From Acidimicrobiia bacterium (GTDB taxonomy: Bacteria; Actinomycetota; Acidimicrobiia; Acidimicrobiales; CAIXPF01), in NCBI GenBank assembly GCA_947476745.1, contig CANJRG010000009.1:1-64000 (forward strand): a stretch of 64,000 nt of DNA, written 5' to 3'. The notes beneath the pieces were generated by a model that worked only from the letters and a program-made list of their open reading frames with translations, had not been told where the DNA came from and ran no database searches. Shown here in pieces: positions 1 through 8,118 of the stretch (position 1 is the stretch's first letter; each line of letters starts with the position of its first letter). A program made the position numbers and the translations under genes.

Positions 1-413
1 AGGTCATCGGTCCGGGCGCAGGTTCCCTCACAGGCACCCACCGCGGCGTACAGGTCGACGTCGCCGTCACGATCGAAGTCTCCCGCCGAGCAGTCATGGA
101 TGTCGGCCTGCCGGGTCGGTGGCCCCGCCATCGGCACGAACGTGCCGTCGTCCCGCCCGAGATACACATCCCACAACCCCTTGTTGTGCCGGTCGATGAC
201 CAGGTCGTCGATCCCGTCACCATTGAGGTCGGCGACACAGGGGTTGCCGAAGCTGAGCACGTTGCCCACGTCGATGCCTGCGTCGCGGGCAACATCGACC
301 AAGGCCGGCACCGCCGCCCGCGGTGCAGCCTCGGCGACCGGAGACACCACGACCGCCACCAGCACGACCGCAACGATGAAACCGAAGCACCGCCGACCTG
401 TAGACCTCACCAT
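1..413 (-). CDS. Secreted FG-GAP/VCBS repeat protein, N-terminal part (cut by window edge)
   Basis: Only the first 137 codons lie in the window; the gene runs off the left edge. The start is ATG at 413, with GTG as the next codon and a G-rich stretch upstream. About residues 8-32 are a hydrophobic signal sequence ending in a small-residue site (SPVAEAA). Two segments with calcium-loop spacing follow, VADLNGDGIDDLVI and DFDRDGDVDLYAAV, which are typical of FG-GAP/VCBS beta-propeller repeats. Such proteins are exported and bind ligands or surfaces. The C-terminus, and so any enzymatic or anchoring domain, is not visible. It is transcribed away from the methyltransferase gene. Confidence 0.8.
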   Translation of the reverse strand, partial: MVRSTGRRCFGFIVAVVLVAVVVSPVAEAAPRAAVPALVDVARDAGIDVGNVLSFGNPCVADLNGDGIDDLVIDRHNKGLWDVYLGRDDGTFVPMAGPPTRQADIHDCSAGDFDRDGDVDLYAAVGACEGTCARTDD

Positions 414-634
414 CCGCCAACCGCCCCCGCCATTAGGCCGCACCACAATTACTCCAGTGAAGCTAACGCCCCTATCCCTGTGAGCAACGCAATTCGCGTC
501 GGACCGTGCCACCAGGGCAGAACCCCCCGGGACGGATCGCCGCCGTACCCACCGGGGATCGGGGGCGCGCGTATGTTCGACCAGGTGGGACGGCTCCGCT
601 AGCATGCCCGAACCGTGCCGGACGGGAGAGGGTG

Positions 635-2191
635 ATGAAGCAGCGCCGCAGGACCACCACCTCCAACTTCGGGGTGGGCGGCCGCGAGAGCCACGACGCC
701 ACCCCGTTCTACGACCGCTTCCGCGCTCCCGACCTCTCCGACGATGCCACGGTGCACCCGCCGACCCCGGTGGCCGAGCCGTTCGTCTGCGGCGATGCCC
801 GCCACATGGACTGCATCGCCGACGGATCGGTGGCGTTGGTCGTCACCTCGCCGCCGTACTTCGCCGGCAAGCAGTACGAGGAGGAACTGGAACGCGAAGG
901 CGTGCCGTCCTCCTACCTCGACTACCTCGAGATGCTCACCGACGTGTTCGCCGAATGCGTCCGCAAGCTCGAACCGGGCGGGCGCATCGCGGTCAACGTC
1001 GCCAATCTGGGCCGCAAGCCGTACCGCAGCCTCGCCGCCGACGTCATCCGCATCCTCGAGCACGATCTCGGGTTGCTGCTGCGCGGTGAGCTCATCTGGC
1101 AGAAGGGCGAAGGGGCGAGCGGTTCGTGCGCCTGGGGCTCGTTCCGCAGCGCCGCCAACCCGGTGCTGCGCGACATCAGCGAAAGGGTCATCGTGGCCAG
1201 CAAGGGCCGCTTCGACCGGGCCCGCACCGTCCGCCAACGTGCCGCGGAGGGTCTGCCCCACCGTAACACCCTGCCCACCGAGGACTTCCTGGCGCTGACG
1301 CTGGACATCTGGTCGATCCCGCCCGAGAGTGCCCGCCGGGTCGGCCACCCTGCGCCGTTCCCGGTGGAACTGCCCGAGCAGCTGATCCGCCTGTACACCT
1401 TCGCCGAGGACCTCGTCCTCGACCCGTTCATGGGCAGCGGCTCAGCGCTGGTGGCCGCGGCCCGGCTCGGCCGGCGCTACATCGGCTACGACCTCGACCC
1501 GGCCTACGTCGAGATCGCCCGGCGCCGCGTGGCCGACGAGGTGCCGGCCACGTCCGCGACGACCGCCCACCACGACGCCACCGACCTGTTCGGTCACTGC
1601 ATACCGGTCGCCGCCTCGAGCGACAGCACCGCGACCGACAGCACCGCTGTCGGTCGGACCGGCATGGCCGGCATGACCGGCACGGGGCTGCCCGCCGCCA
1701 CCGGGCTGCGCGATGCAGCCCTGGCCGAGGGCAAGGGGGCCCGCAAGTTGGCGGCCGAGGTGCTCGCGGGGGCCGGCTTCACCGTCACCGACGAGAGCCG
1801 GCGTATCCGTGGTACCGGCGTCGCGATCGATCTCGTGGCCACCGACGGCGCCGGCAATCGCTGGTTCTTCGACGTGGCCGGCCCGCTCACCAGCCGGCGC
1901 GGCGGGCTGTCACGCACCGAGACGGTGTGGCGGGCCCTCGGCCAGGCGGCCGCATTGCGTCATGCCCGTGGCGACACCCCGCTGGTGGTGCTGACCACCG
2001 AGCTGCCCCGTCGACCGGGTGAGGGCGACACCGCGCTGCGCGCTGGCGGACCAGACACGATCTTCGACGTCGTGGACCTGCTGTCGGAAGCCGGACGCGA
2101 CCGTCTGCAGCACTACGGGCGGGGCAAGGCCGTACGCCGTCCGGCCACCGGGTTCTGGACCACCGCCGAGCTCGCCCGCCTCCCGGACTGA
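635..2191 (+). CDS. Site-specific DNA methyltransferase (beta class) with nuclease-like C-terminal domain
   Basis: 518 aa. Motif IV TSPPYF (residues 71-76) precedes the SAM-binding motif DPFMGSG (about 263-269), the order of beta-class amino-methyltransferases. TSPPY is most often seen in N4-cytosine enzymes, but N6-adenine cannot be excluded. The ATG at 635 was chosen because GGGAGAGG lies just upstream and the frame above it has no conserved features. Residues about 360-500 form a second domain with a PD-(D/E)XK layout: helix, then GVAIDLVATD, then a strand reading WFFDVAG, where the usual E/D-x-K has lost its lysine. No partner restriction gene is adjacent, so it is probably a solitary methylase. 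Confidence 0.85.
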   Translation: MKQRRRTTTSNFGVGGRESHDATPFYDRFRAPDLSDDATVHPPTPVAEPFVCGDARHMDCIADGSVALVVTSPPYFAGKQYEEELEREGVPSSYLDYLEMLTDVFAECVRKLEPGGRIAVNVANLGRKPYRSLAADVIRILEHDLGLLLRGELIWQKGEGASGSCAWGSFRSAANPVLRDISERVIVASKGRFDRARTVRQRAAEGLPHRNTLPTEDFLALTLDIWSIPPESARRVGHPAPFPVELPEQLIRLYTFAEDLVLDPFMGSGSALVAAARLGRRYIGYDLDPAYVEIARRRVADEVPATSATTAHHDATDLFGHCIPVAASSDSTATDSTAVGRTGMAGMTGTGLPAATGLRDAALAEGKGARKLAAEVLAGAGFTVTDESRRIRGTGVAIDLVATDGAGNRWFFDVAGPLTSRRGGLSRTETVWRALGQAAALRHARGDTPLVVLTTELPRRPGEGDTALRAGGPDTIFDVVDLLSEAGRDRLQHYGRGKAVRRPATGFWTTAELARLPD

Positions 2192-2226
2192 CCCGCGAGC
2201 TGCGCCGCCGAGACGCCAGCGACACC

Positions 2227-2244
2227 GGCCCGGCCGGCCGGGCC
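2227..2244. terminator. GC-rich palindrome between convergent genes
   Basis: An 18-bp perfect palindrome built on GGCCCGGCC lies in the 117-bp gap where the methyltransferase and the oxidoreductase gene end tail to tail. It may act as a bidirectional terminator, but no T-tract follows on either strand. Three CGTCGCCC-like units follow at about 2275-2300. Confidence 0.3.
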
Positions 2245-2308
2245 GCACTCGACGGACGGTGCCCGGCCGGGTTCGTCGCCCCGTCGCCCCGTCGCCCCGT
2301 CCGGACGT

Positions 2309-3301
2309 TCAGACGCTGATGACGACCTTCCCGACGTGGGCCTGCGACGCCAGGTGACGGTAGGCCGCGTCGGCCTGCTCGAAGGGGAAAACCTCGTCGA
2401 CGAGCGGCTCGAGGCCGTGCAGGTCGATCGCCGCGTTCATCTCGGCGAACATCTCCCGGCTGCCGACGTAGATCCCGCGCAGGTCGACGCTGCGGCCTAC
2501 CAGCAGGCCGGGGTTCACCTGTCCCGATGCCCCGGCGAGGATGCCGATCAGGGCGATCTGCCCGCCATGGCGGGTGCAGGCCATCGACTGGGCCAGCGTG
2601 CCCGCACCGCCGACCTCGAGCACCAGGTCGGCGCCGACACCACCGGTCTCCTCGAGCACCACCTCGGCCCAGTTCTCGTGGGCGGTGTAGTTGATCTCGG
2701 CGTCGGCCCCCAGGGCACGCATCCGGGCCAGCTTCTCGTCGCTGCTCGAGGTGATGATGGTGCGCGCCCCCATCATCTTGGCGAACTGCAGGCCGAAGAC
2801 CGACACGCCACCGGTGCCCAGCAGCAGCACGGTCTGGCCGGCCTTGATCGGGCTGCCCTCCACCAGGGCATTCCACGCCGTCAGCGCGGCGCAGGGCAGG
2901 GTGGCGGTCTGTTCGGCAGTCCAGCCCCGCGGTGCCGGGATCACCCCGTGCTCGGGCAGCACCACCACCTCGGCCAGCATGCCGTCCACCGCGCCGCCGA
3001 GTGCGCTGTCGTGCACGGCGGCGCTGATGCGGCCCGAGGGCCAGTGCGAGAAGAACGTCGCGGCCACCAGCTCGCCGACCTGGACGCGGTGGACCCCGGG
3101 GCCCACCGCCAGCACCTCGCCGGCCCCGTCCGAGAGCGGCACGATGCCCCGGCGGCCACGCCGGCTGATCATCAGGTCCCGGTAGTTGAGCGAGGTGGCC
3201 CGCACCCGGACCGCTACCTCGCCGGGGCCGGGTTGTGGGGTGTCCAGCTCGAGCAGCTCGAGGGGCGAATCGGCGACACCGGTGAGGTGGTAGGCACGCA
3301 T
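2309..3301 (-). CDS. Zinc-type alcohol dehydrogenase / quinone oxidoreductase family (MDR) protein
   Basis: 330 aa. The N-terminal GroES-like fold (GPGEVAVRVRATSLNYRDLMI) is followed by a Rossmann domain with LLLGTGGVSVFG for NAD(P)H binding at about residues 150-175. The family reduces or oxidises aldehydes, quinones or enones. The catalytic-zinc cysteine ligand of true alcohol dehydrogenases is absent (NYRDLM at that place), so it is probably a zinc-independent reductase. The start at 3301 is supported by a TACGCT hexamer exactly six bases upstream. It diverges from the SDR gene at 3374. Substrate unknown. Confidence 0.85.
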   Translation of the reverse strand: MRAYHLTGVADSPLELLELDTPQPGPGEVAVRVRATSLNYRDLMISRRGRRGIVPLSDGAGEVLAVGPGVHRVQVGELVAATFFSHWPSGRISAAVHDSALGGAVDGMLAEVVVLPEHGVIPAPRGWTAEQTATLPCAALTAWNALVEGSPIKAGQTVLLLGTGGVSVFGLQFAKMMGARTIITSSSDEKLARMRALGADAEINYTAHENWAEVVLEETGGVGADLVLEVGGAGTLAQSMACTRHGGQIALIGILAGASGQVNPGLLVGRSVDLRGIYVGSREMFAEMNAAIDLHGLEPLVDEVFPFEQADAAYRHLASQAHVGKVVISV

Positions 3302-3307
3302 CGCCGC

Positions 3308-3313
3308 AGCGTA
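3308..3313 (-). promoter_or_regulatory. -10 hexamer TACGCT, leaderless start
   Basis: TACGCT-GCGGCG-ATG: a TAnnnT hexamer with six bases before the ATG of the MDR gene puts the transcript start at the start codon. Confidence 0.55.
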
Positions 3314-3361
3314 GACAACCGGCGGCAGGCGGGCCGGTGCGCCCGGTGGACCCGACGGCGT

Positions 3362-3367
3362 TAGGGT
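3362..3367 (+). promoter_or_regulatory. -10 hexamer TAGGGT, leaderless start
   Basis: TAGGGT-CGGTCC-ATG, the same spacing as the divergent promoter about 50 bp away. Confidence 0.55.
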
Positions 3368-3373
3368 CGGTCC

Positions 3374-4483
3374 ATGACCGCAACCGTGCTCGTCGTCGGG
3401 GCCAGCGGCGTGGTGGGAACCGCGGCGGTGGAGAAGTTCCTCAGCGAAGGCTGGCGGGTGGTCGCCGTGTCCCGCCGCCCGCCCGAACTCGCCCCGGACC
3501 CGGCGAACCGGCGAGTCGACGTCGATTCGCTGCAACACCTGTCCGTCGATCTGCGTGACCGTGCCGCCTGCGACGCGGCGTTCTCGACCCTGGGGTCGGT
3601 CACCCACGTCGTGTACGCCGCGGTCTCCGAACAGCCGGGCCTGGTGAAGGGATGGCGCGACCCGGCCCAGATGGCGCTCAACGCGACCCTGCTGCGCAAC
3701 GTGCTCGACCCGCTCGGCGCGGTGGCAGACCTCGAGCACCTGAGCCTGCTGCAGGGTACCAAGGCGTATGGTGCGCACCTGCACCCCATCCCGGTGCCGG
3801 CCCGTGAGCGCGCCCCGCGTGACCCCCATCCCAACTTCTACTGGCTGCAGGAGGACCTCGTCCGTGAGCGGGCGGCCGCCGCCGGGTGGACCTTCACCAT
3901 CCTGCGGCCACAGCTCATCGTCGGGCCGAACCACGGCGTGGTGATGAACCTGCCTCCCATCATCGGGGCCTACGCTGCGCTGCGCCGCGACGAGGGCAAG
4001 CCGTTCTCCTTCCCCGGCGGGGTGCCCTACGTGTGGGAGGCGGCCGATGCCCGCCTGGTGGCGTCGGTGCTGCACTGGGCGGCCACCAGCGCCGTCGCGG
4101 CCGGCGAGACCTACAACGTCACCAATGGCGACGTGTTCGACTGGCGCAACCTGTGGCCGGCCATGGCCGAGGTGCTCGGCGTGCAGCCCGGTCCGGACGA
4201 GCCGGTCGAGCTGGCCACGTACCTGCCGGCCCAGGCCGATCGGTGGGACCGGCTGGTCCGCCGGCGCGGCCTCAGACCGATCGGTATGGCCGATCTGCTC
4301 GGCGAGTCCCACCACTACGCCGACCGCTGCTTCGCCTACGGCGCCACCACCGCGCGGCCGCCGACCTTCGTGTCCACGGTGAAACTCCGCCAGGCCGGGT
4401 TCTGCGAGGTGTACGACACCGAGGAGTCGTTCTGCTCGTGGCTGTACACGCTCATCGAGCGTCGCATCCTGCCTCGTGGATAA
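3374..4483 (+). CDS. PRISE-type short-chain dehydrogenase/reductase
   Basis: 369 aa. The N-terminal Rossmann motif VVGASGVVG (residues 6-14) binds NADP(H). The segment PNFYWLQED corresponds to the NFYYxxED signature of the PRISE group (progesterone 5-beta-reductase / iridoid synthase-like SDRs), where the Tyr is catalytic. Residues near YVWEAADARLVASVLHWAA and GETYNVTNGDVFDWRNLW fit the C-terminal substrate-recognition half. The family reduces enones 1,4-wise; the bacterial substrate is unknown. The metallo-hydrolase gene starts 9 bases after the stop, and its -10 hexamer uses the stop codon bases. Family call is firm, function inferred. Confidence 0.85.
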   Translation: MTATVLVVGASGVVGTAAVEKFLSEGWRVVAVSRRPPELAPDPANRRVDVDSLQHLSVDLRDRAACDAAFSTLGSVTHVVYAAVSEQPGLVKGWRDPAQMALNATLLRNVLDPLGAVADLEHLSLLQGTKAYGAHLHPIPVPARERAPRDPHPNFYWLQEDLVRERAAAAGWTFTILRPQLIVGPNHGVVMNLPPIIGAYAALRRDEGKPFSFPGGVPYVWEAADARLVASVLHWAATSAVAAGETYNVTNGDVFDWRNLWPAMAEVLGVQPGPDEPVELATYLPAQADRWDRLVRRRGLRPIGMADLLGESHHYADRCFAYGATTARPPTFVSTVKLRQAGFCEVYDTEESFCSWLYTLIERRILPRG

Positions 4484-4486
4484 GGT
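4481..4486 (+). promoter_or_regulatory. -10 hexamer TAAGGT, leaderless start
   Basis: TAAGGT-CCGGCC-ATG precedes the metallo-hydrolase at 4493. The first three bases are also the stop codon of the SDR gene. Confidence 0.5.
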
Positions 4487-4492
4487 CCGGCC

Positions 4493-5296
4493 ATGAGCGA
4501 GCCGCGCTACGAGGTGTATGCGATCAAGTACGGCGAGCGGGCAGCCCGCCGGCCCGAGCACTTCGTCGGCGGCGACCGCCACGACGTGCCGATGCCGATG
4601 GACTATTTCGTCTGGGCCGTCGTCGGCGCCGAGCGCACCTGGGTGGTCGACACCGGGTTCTCCAAGGCCGACGGCGAGCGCCGCGGCCGGACCTTCCTAC
4701 GCAGCGCCGCCGAAGGACTCGCCCTCGTCGGGGTCGACGCGACCACGGTGTCCGACGTCATCCTCACCCACCTCCACTACGACCACGTGGGCGGCTTCGA
4801 GCAGTTCCCGCAGGCGCGTTTTCACGTGCAGGACCGCGAGATGGCCTTCGCCACCGGCCGCCACATGACCCGTTCGGCGCTGCGCCACGGCTTCACCGGC
4901 GAGCAGGTCGGCGCGCTGGTGGTCGAGGTGTACCGCGACCGGGTGGTCTTCCACGACGGCGACGAGCAGCTCGCCCCCGGATTGTCGCTGCACCTCATCG
5001 GCGGGCACACCGCCGGCCTGCAGGCGGTGCGGGTGCACACCCGCATCGGCTGGATCGTGCTGGCCTCCGACGCCGCCCACTACTACGACCATCTCGACCA
5101 GAACCGGCCCTTCACCACGGTGCTGGACATGGGCGCCATGTTGGAAGGCCACGACATCGTGCGGCGCCTCGCCGACGACCCGGCGTGGGCGGTGCCCGGC
5201 CACGATCCGGAGGTGCTGCGTCGCTATCCCGCCGCCGGACCCGGCCTGGAGGGCATCGCGGTGCGCCTCGACGCCGAGCCCCGGCCCAGGACCTGA
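4493..5296 (+). CDS. Metallo-beta-lactamase fold hydrolase, lactonase-like
   Basis: 267 aa. HLHYDHVGG at about residues 86-94 is the HxHxDH zinc motif. The later zinc ligands are the His in IGGHTAG, the Asp in ASDAAHYYDH and the His in VPGHD, giving the two-metal site of the AHL-lactonase/glyoxalase-II superfamily. The N-terminal PMPMDYFVWAV and VVDTGFS segments resemble N-acyl homoserine lactonases. The actual substrate, an ester or lactone, cannot be read from sequence. The downstream SnoaL-like gene is convergent, 10 bases away. Confidence 0.85.
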   Translation: MSEPRYEVYAIKYGERAARRPEHFVGGDRHDVPMPMDYFVWAVVGAERTWVVDTGFSKADGERRGRTFLRSAAEGLALVGVDATTVSDVILTHLHYDHVGGFEQFPQARFHVQDREMAFATGRHMTRSALRHGFTGEQVGALVVEVYRDRVVFHDGDEQLAPGLSLHLIGGHTAGLQAVRVHTRIGWIVLASDAAHYYDHLDQNRPFTTVLDMGAMLEGHDIVRRLADDPAWAVPGHDPEVLRRYPAAGPGLEGIAVRLDAEPRPRT

Positions 5297-5306
5297 CCGG
5301 CCCTGC

Positions 5307-5765
5307 TCAGCCCTCCGACGGCGGGTGCAGTGCGCTGAACTCCGCCCCGAGCAGCGAGAAGCCCCGCTCGGCATAGGCGAACGACTCGAGCTCGGAGCTG
5401 GCGTGCTCCTGGTGGTAGTAGGCCCGGATCTCGCGGATCAGGTCGCCCTCGAAGACGTACCACTCCGCACCCCGGGTGGCGATGCGGGTCCCCGTCTGCG
5501 GCGAGGTCCAGAACAGCGTCCACTCGATGACGGCCTCATCGCCCTCATCGGGCGAGAGCACGTGGTCGACGACCCAGCGGCCCTCGAGCATCGATTGGAC
5601 CTTGCGCCAGTACCGGGCGAGATGGTCACGGCCGGCCACCGCGGCCGGAGCGAGGTTCGGGGCGAGGAAGTAGTGGACCACGTCCTCGGTGAACATCGAG
5701 GCGAGCGCATCGACGTCGCCCCGGTTGCAGGCGTCGTAGTAGTCCAGGATCAGCCGACTCTTCAT
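5307..5765 (-). CDS. SnoaL-like / NTF2-fold protein
   Basis: 152 aa. The pattern YYDACNRGDVDALASMFTED near the N-terminus, with FEGDLIREIRAYY near residue 120, is characteristic of the SnoaL-like NTF2 fold, a cone with a central pocket. Members are small isomerases, cyclases or hydrolases, or only bind ligands. No clear catalytic Asp/His set can be assigned. The ATG at 5765 follows a CAGGGT-TCGCCC stretch that loosely matches the -10 spacing seen for leaderless genes here. Function not assigned. Confidence 0.8.
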   Translation of the reverse strand: MKSRLILDYYDACNRGDVDALASMFTEDVVHYFLAPNLAPAAVAGRDHLARYWRKVQSMLEGRWVVDHVLSPDEGDEAVIEWTLFWTSPQTGTRIATRGAEWYVFEGDLIREIRAYYHQEHASSELESFAYAERGFSLLGAEFSALHPPSEG

Positions 5766-5908
5766 GGGCGAACCCTGGCAGACGATTGCCCCACCGGTCG
5801 ACCCGGCACCGTCGCCCCGGCACCGTCGTGCGCCTCCGCCGCATGCCGCCGAGCACCGCCGGGCTTCCGGTTGTGGCCTGCCCTCCGTCGTTGGGCAGGA
5901 TGGTGGCC

Positions 5909-6844
5909 ATGGACGAGGCGGCGTTACGCACACTCCTGAGCGACGTGGCTTCCGGCGCGGTCGCTCCCGACGACGCCGTCACCCGCCTGCGGCGACTGCC
6001 CTTCGCCGATCTCGGCATCGCCCGGGTCGATCACCACCGACATCTGCGCCAAGGGTTTCCCGAGGCGGTGTACGGACCGGGCAAGACCCCCGAACACTGC
6101 GCCGCCGTGGTCCGCGAGCTGTTGACCTCCGGGTCGGGACCCGTGCTGGTCACCCGGGTGGACGACCGGCAGGCCGCCGCCTGCCTGGCGGTGGCCCCCG
6201 ACGGCGTGCGCCGCGGCAACACCCTGGTTTGGCGGCCGGTTCCCACGACCGCGACCGCGACCGAAGGCGACCGCGACCGAAGGCCGGTGGCGGTGCTGAC
6301 CGCCGGTACCGCCGATCTCGCCGTCGCCGACGAGTGCGCGGTGGTGCTCGAGGCCCACGGCGTGTCCGTGCGCCGCCTCGACGACGTCGGGGTGGCGGGC
6401 CTGCACCGGCTGCTCGCCAGCCTCGACGAGCTCGACGGCATCCGCGCGGCCGTGGTGGTGGCCGGCATGGAAGGCGCCCTGGTCTCCGTCATCGGTGGGC
6501 TGATCGGCGAACCGGTGATCGCGGTGCCGACCTCGGTGGGCTACGGAGCCGGTCTGCAGGGGGTCACCGCCCTGCTGGCCATGCTGGCCACCTGCGCTTC
6601 GGGGGTGACCGTGGTGGGCATCGACAACGGCTTCGGTGCCGCCTGCGCCGTGCTGCGGCTGTTGGGGACGTCGTGGCGAATCGACGTCGATTCGCCGCGA
6701 GTCGATTCGCCACGAGTCGATTCGCCACGAGTCGGATTCCTCGGCGCGTCGCCGGTCCCTCCCGGTGGCCCGGTCGGGCCGGCTGACCCCGGCCCGAGCT
6801 TCCCGAGCTCCCCGACCGACGGAACCCAGGATCGGCCCGTATGA
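5909..6844 (+). CDS. larB: Pyridinium-3,5-biscarboxylic acid mononucleotide synthase
   Basis: 311 aa. LarB carboxylates and hydrolyses nicotinate adenine dinucleotide to P2CMN, the first step of the nickel-pincer nucleotide cofactor. The C-terminal half resembles PurE-type AIR carboxylase: VLTAGTADLAVADEC, VVVAGMEGALVSVIGGL and PVIAVPTSVGYG. The N-terminus has the LarB-typical LPFADLGIARVDHHR. The start at 5909 is the ATG closest to the conserved region; 5900 is an in-frame alternative. The stop overlaps the larC ATG (ATGA), so the pair is co-translated. The last ~50 residues are not LarB-like: a repeated RVDSP tail encoded by the palindromic repeat at 6675-6730, then a Pro/Gly-rich stretch. 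Confidence 0.9.
   Translation: MDEAALRTLLSDVASGAVAPDDAVTRLRRLPFADLGIARVDHHRHLRQGFPEAVYGPGKTPEHCAAVVRELLTSGSGPVLVTRVDDRQAAACLAVAPDGVRRGNTLVWRPVPTTATATEGDRDRRPVAVLTAGTADLAVADECAVVLEAHGVSVRRLDDVGVAGLHRLLASLDELDGIRAAVVVAGMEGALVSVIGGLIGEPVIAVPTSVGYGAGLQGVTALLAMLATCASGVTVVGIDNGFGAACAVLRLLGTSWRIDVDSPRVDSPRVDSPRVGFLGASPVPPGGPVGPADPGPSFPSSPTDGTQDRPV
6675..6730. repeat. 22-bp palindrome followed by 15-bp half-site repeats, inside larB
   Basis: A perfect 22-bp palindrome (half-site GGCGAATCGAC, 6675-6696) is followed by copies of its right half, GTCGATTCGCC, at 6701 and 6716, and a partial copy at 6731. With the palindrome's own right half at 6686, the period is 15 bp. The unit is in frame and encodes RVDSP repeats at the end of LarB. 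The same 22-bp palindrome recurs exactly at 23251-23272. Confidence 0.9.
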
Positions 6845-8118
6845 GGATCGCCTGGTTCAACCCCTTCGCCGGTATCGCCGGCGACATGGCACTCGGTGCC
6901 CTCGTCGATGCGGGCGCCGACCTCACCGAGATCGAAGCGGCGTGCCGCCGGCTCGGCTACCCGGGATGGGAGCTCACCGCGGCGCGGGTCGAACGGGCCG
7001 GCATCGTCGCCACCCACATCCGGGTCGAGGTGGCCGAGCAACACCACCATCGCCGGGCCGGGGACATCATCCAGACCATCAAGGCCGCCGGCCTCGCCCC
7101 ACGGGCGACCCGCCGCGCCGAGGCCATCTTCGCCCTGCTCGCCGTCGCCGAAGGACACCTGCACGGCGTGGCCCCACCGGACGTGCATTTCCACGAGGTC
7201 GGCGCCATCGACTCGATCATCGACATCGTCGGCACCGCCGTGGCGTTGGAACTGCTGGGCATCGACCAGGTGACCTCGGCCCCGGTGGCGGTCGGCGTCG
7301 GCACCGTCAAGGCGGCCCACGGGACGCTGCCGAACCCGGCCCCTGCGGTGCTGCGCGTCCTGGAGGGCGCGCCGATCCGCGGTCTCGACGTCGACATGGA
7401 GCTGACCACCCCCACCGGTGCCGCGCTGCTCGGTGCCCTGGCCGAACGCTACGGGGCTGCTCCCACCTTCGAGCTACAGGCCAGCGGCTACGGCGCCGGC
7501 ACCCGCAACCCGCCGGGCCATCCCAATGTCGTGCAGGTCGTGATCGGCACGGCACAGGGCGCCGACCGGGCCGCGGCGATCTTCCCGTTCGACCCCGCTG
7601 CGCTCACCCCGACCGGGCTCACCCCGACCGGCGCAACCGACGCACAGACGGTGGCCTGCCTGGAGACCAACCTCGACGACGTCACCGCCGAACAGCTCGG
7701 CCACACCCTCGAACGACTGCTCGATGCCGGGGCACTCGACGCCTGGTGCACCCCGGCCACGATGAAGAAGTCCCGGGCCGGGGTCGTGCTGTCGGTGCTG
7801 TGCCCGGTGGAGGCGGCGCCGTCGCTCACCCTGCTCGTGGCCCGTGAGACCGGCACCCTGGGGATCCGCCAACGCCTGGTCGAGCGCTGGGTGGCCCCAC
7901 GCCGACAGGTCGAGGTGGTCGTCGACGGTCACCCTGTCCGGGTCAAGGTCGGCCCCTACGGCACAAAACCCGAATACGACGACGTCGCGAGCCTGGCCCG
8001 CATGACCGGTCGCTCGTATCGCGAGGCGGCACGGGCCGCCGAACAGCAAGCTCAGGCCGCCGGGGTCGTCCCGACCGACTCCGGCCCCGAGGACAGCCGG
8101 GCCCACAACGACCGGTAG
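6841..8118 (+). CDS. larC: Nickel-pincer cofactor nickel-insertion protein LarC
   Basis: 425 aa. LarC uses CTP to insert nickel into pyridinium-3,5-bisthiocarboxylic acid mononucleotide. The start FNPFAGIAGDM matches the family's conserved N-terminus. EQHHHRRAG, VHFHEVGAIDSI and TPTGAALL supply likely metal and nucleotide residues. The C-terminal part (ETNLDDVTAEQLGH, TPATMKKSR, ETGTLGIR) is the LarC2 region, in the same frame, so no programmed frameshift is needed as in Lactobacillus. The start overlaps larB by 4 bases. The sulfur-transferase LarE and any LarA-type enzyme are not in this window. The 3' end overlaps the desaturase gene by 67 bp. Confidence 0.93.
   Translation: MRIAWFNPFAGIAGDMALGALVDAGADLTEIEAACRRLGYPGWELTAARVERAGIVATHIRVEVAEQHHHRRAGDIIQTIKAAGLAPRATRRAEAIFALLAVAEGHLHGVAPPDVHFHEVGAIDSIIDIVGTAVALELLGIDQVTSAPVAVGVGTVKAAHGTLPNPAPAVLRVLEGAPIRGLDVDMELTTPTGAALLGALAERYGAAPTFELQASGYGAGTRNPPGHPNVVQVVIGTAQGADRAAAIFPFDPAALTPTGLTPTGATDAQTVACLETNLDDVTAEQLGHTLERLLDAGALDAWCTPATMKKSRAGVVLSVLCPVEAAPSLTLLVARETGTLGIRQRLVERWVAPRRQVEVVVDGHPVRVKVGPYGTKPEYDDVASLARMTGRSYREAARAAEQQAQAAGVVPTDSGPEDSRAHNDR

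Noticed and set aside
1887-3383. 498-codon open frame on the minus strand
   Set aside because: It runs antisense and out of phase across the methyltransferase end and the MDR gene; its text is Arg/Gly/Pro-rich with no motif, as expected for a shadow in high-GC DNA.
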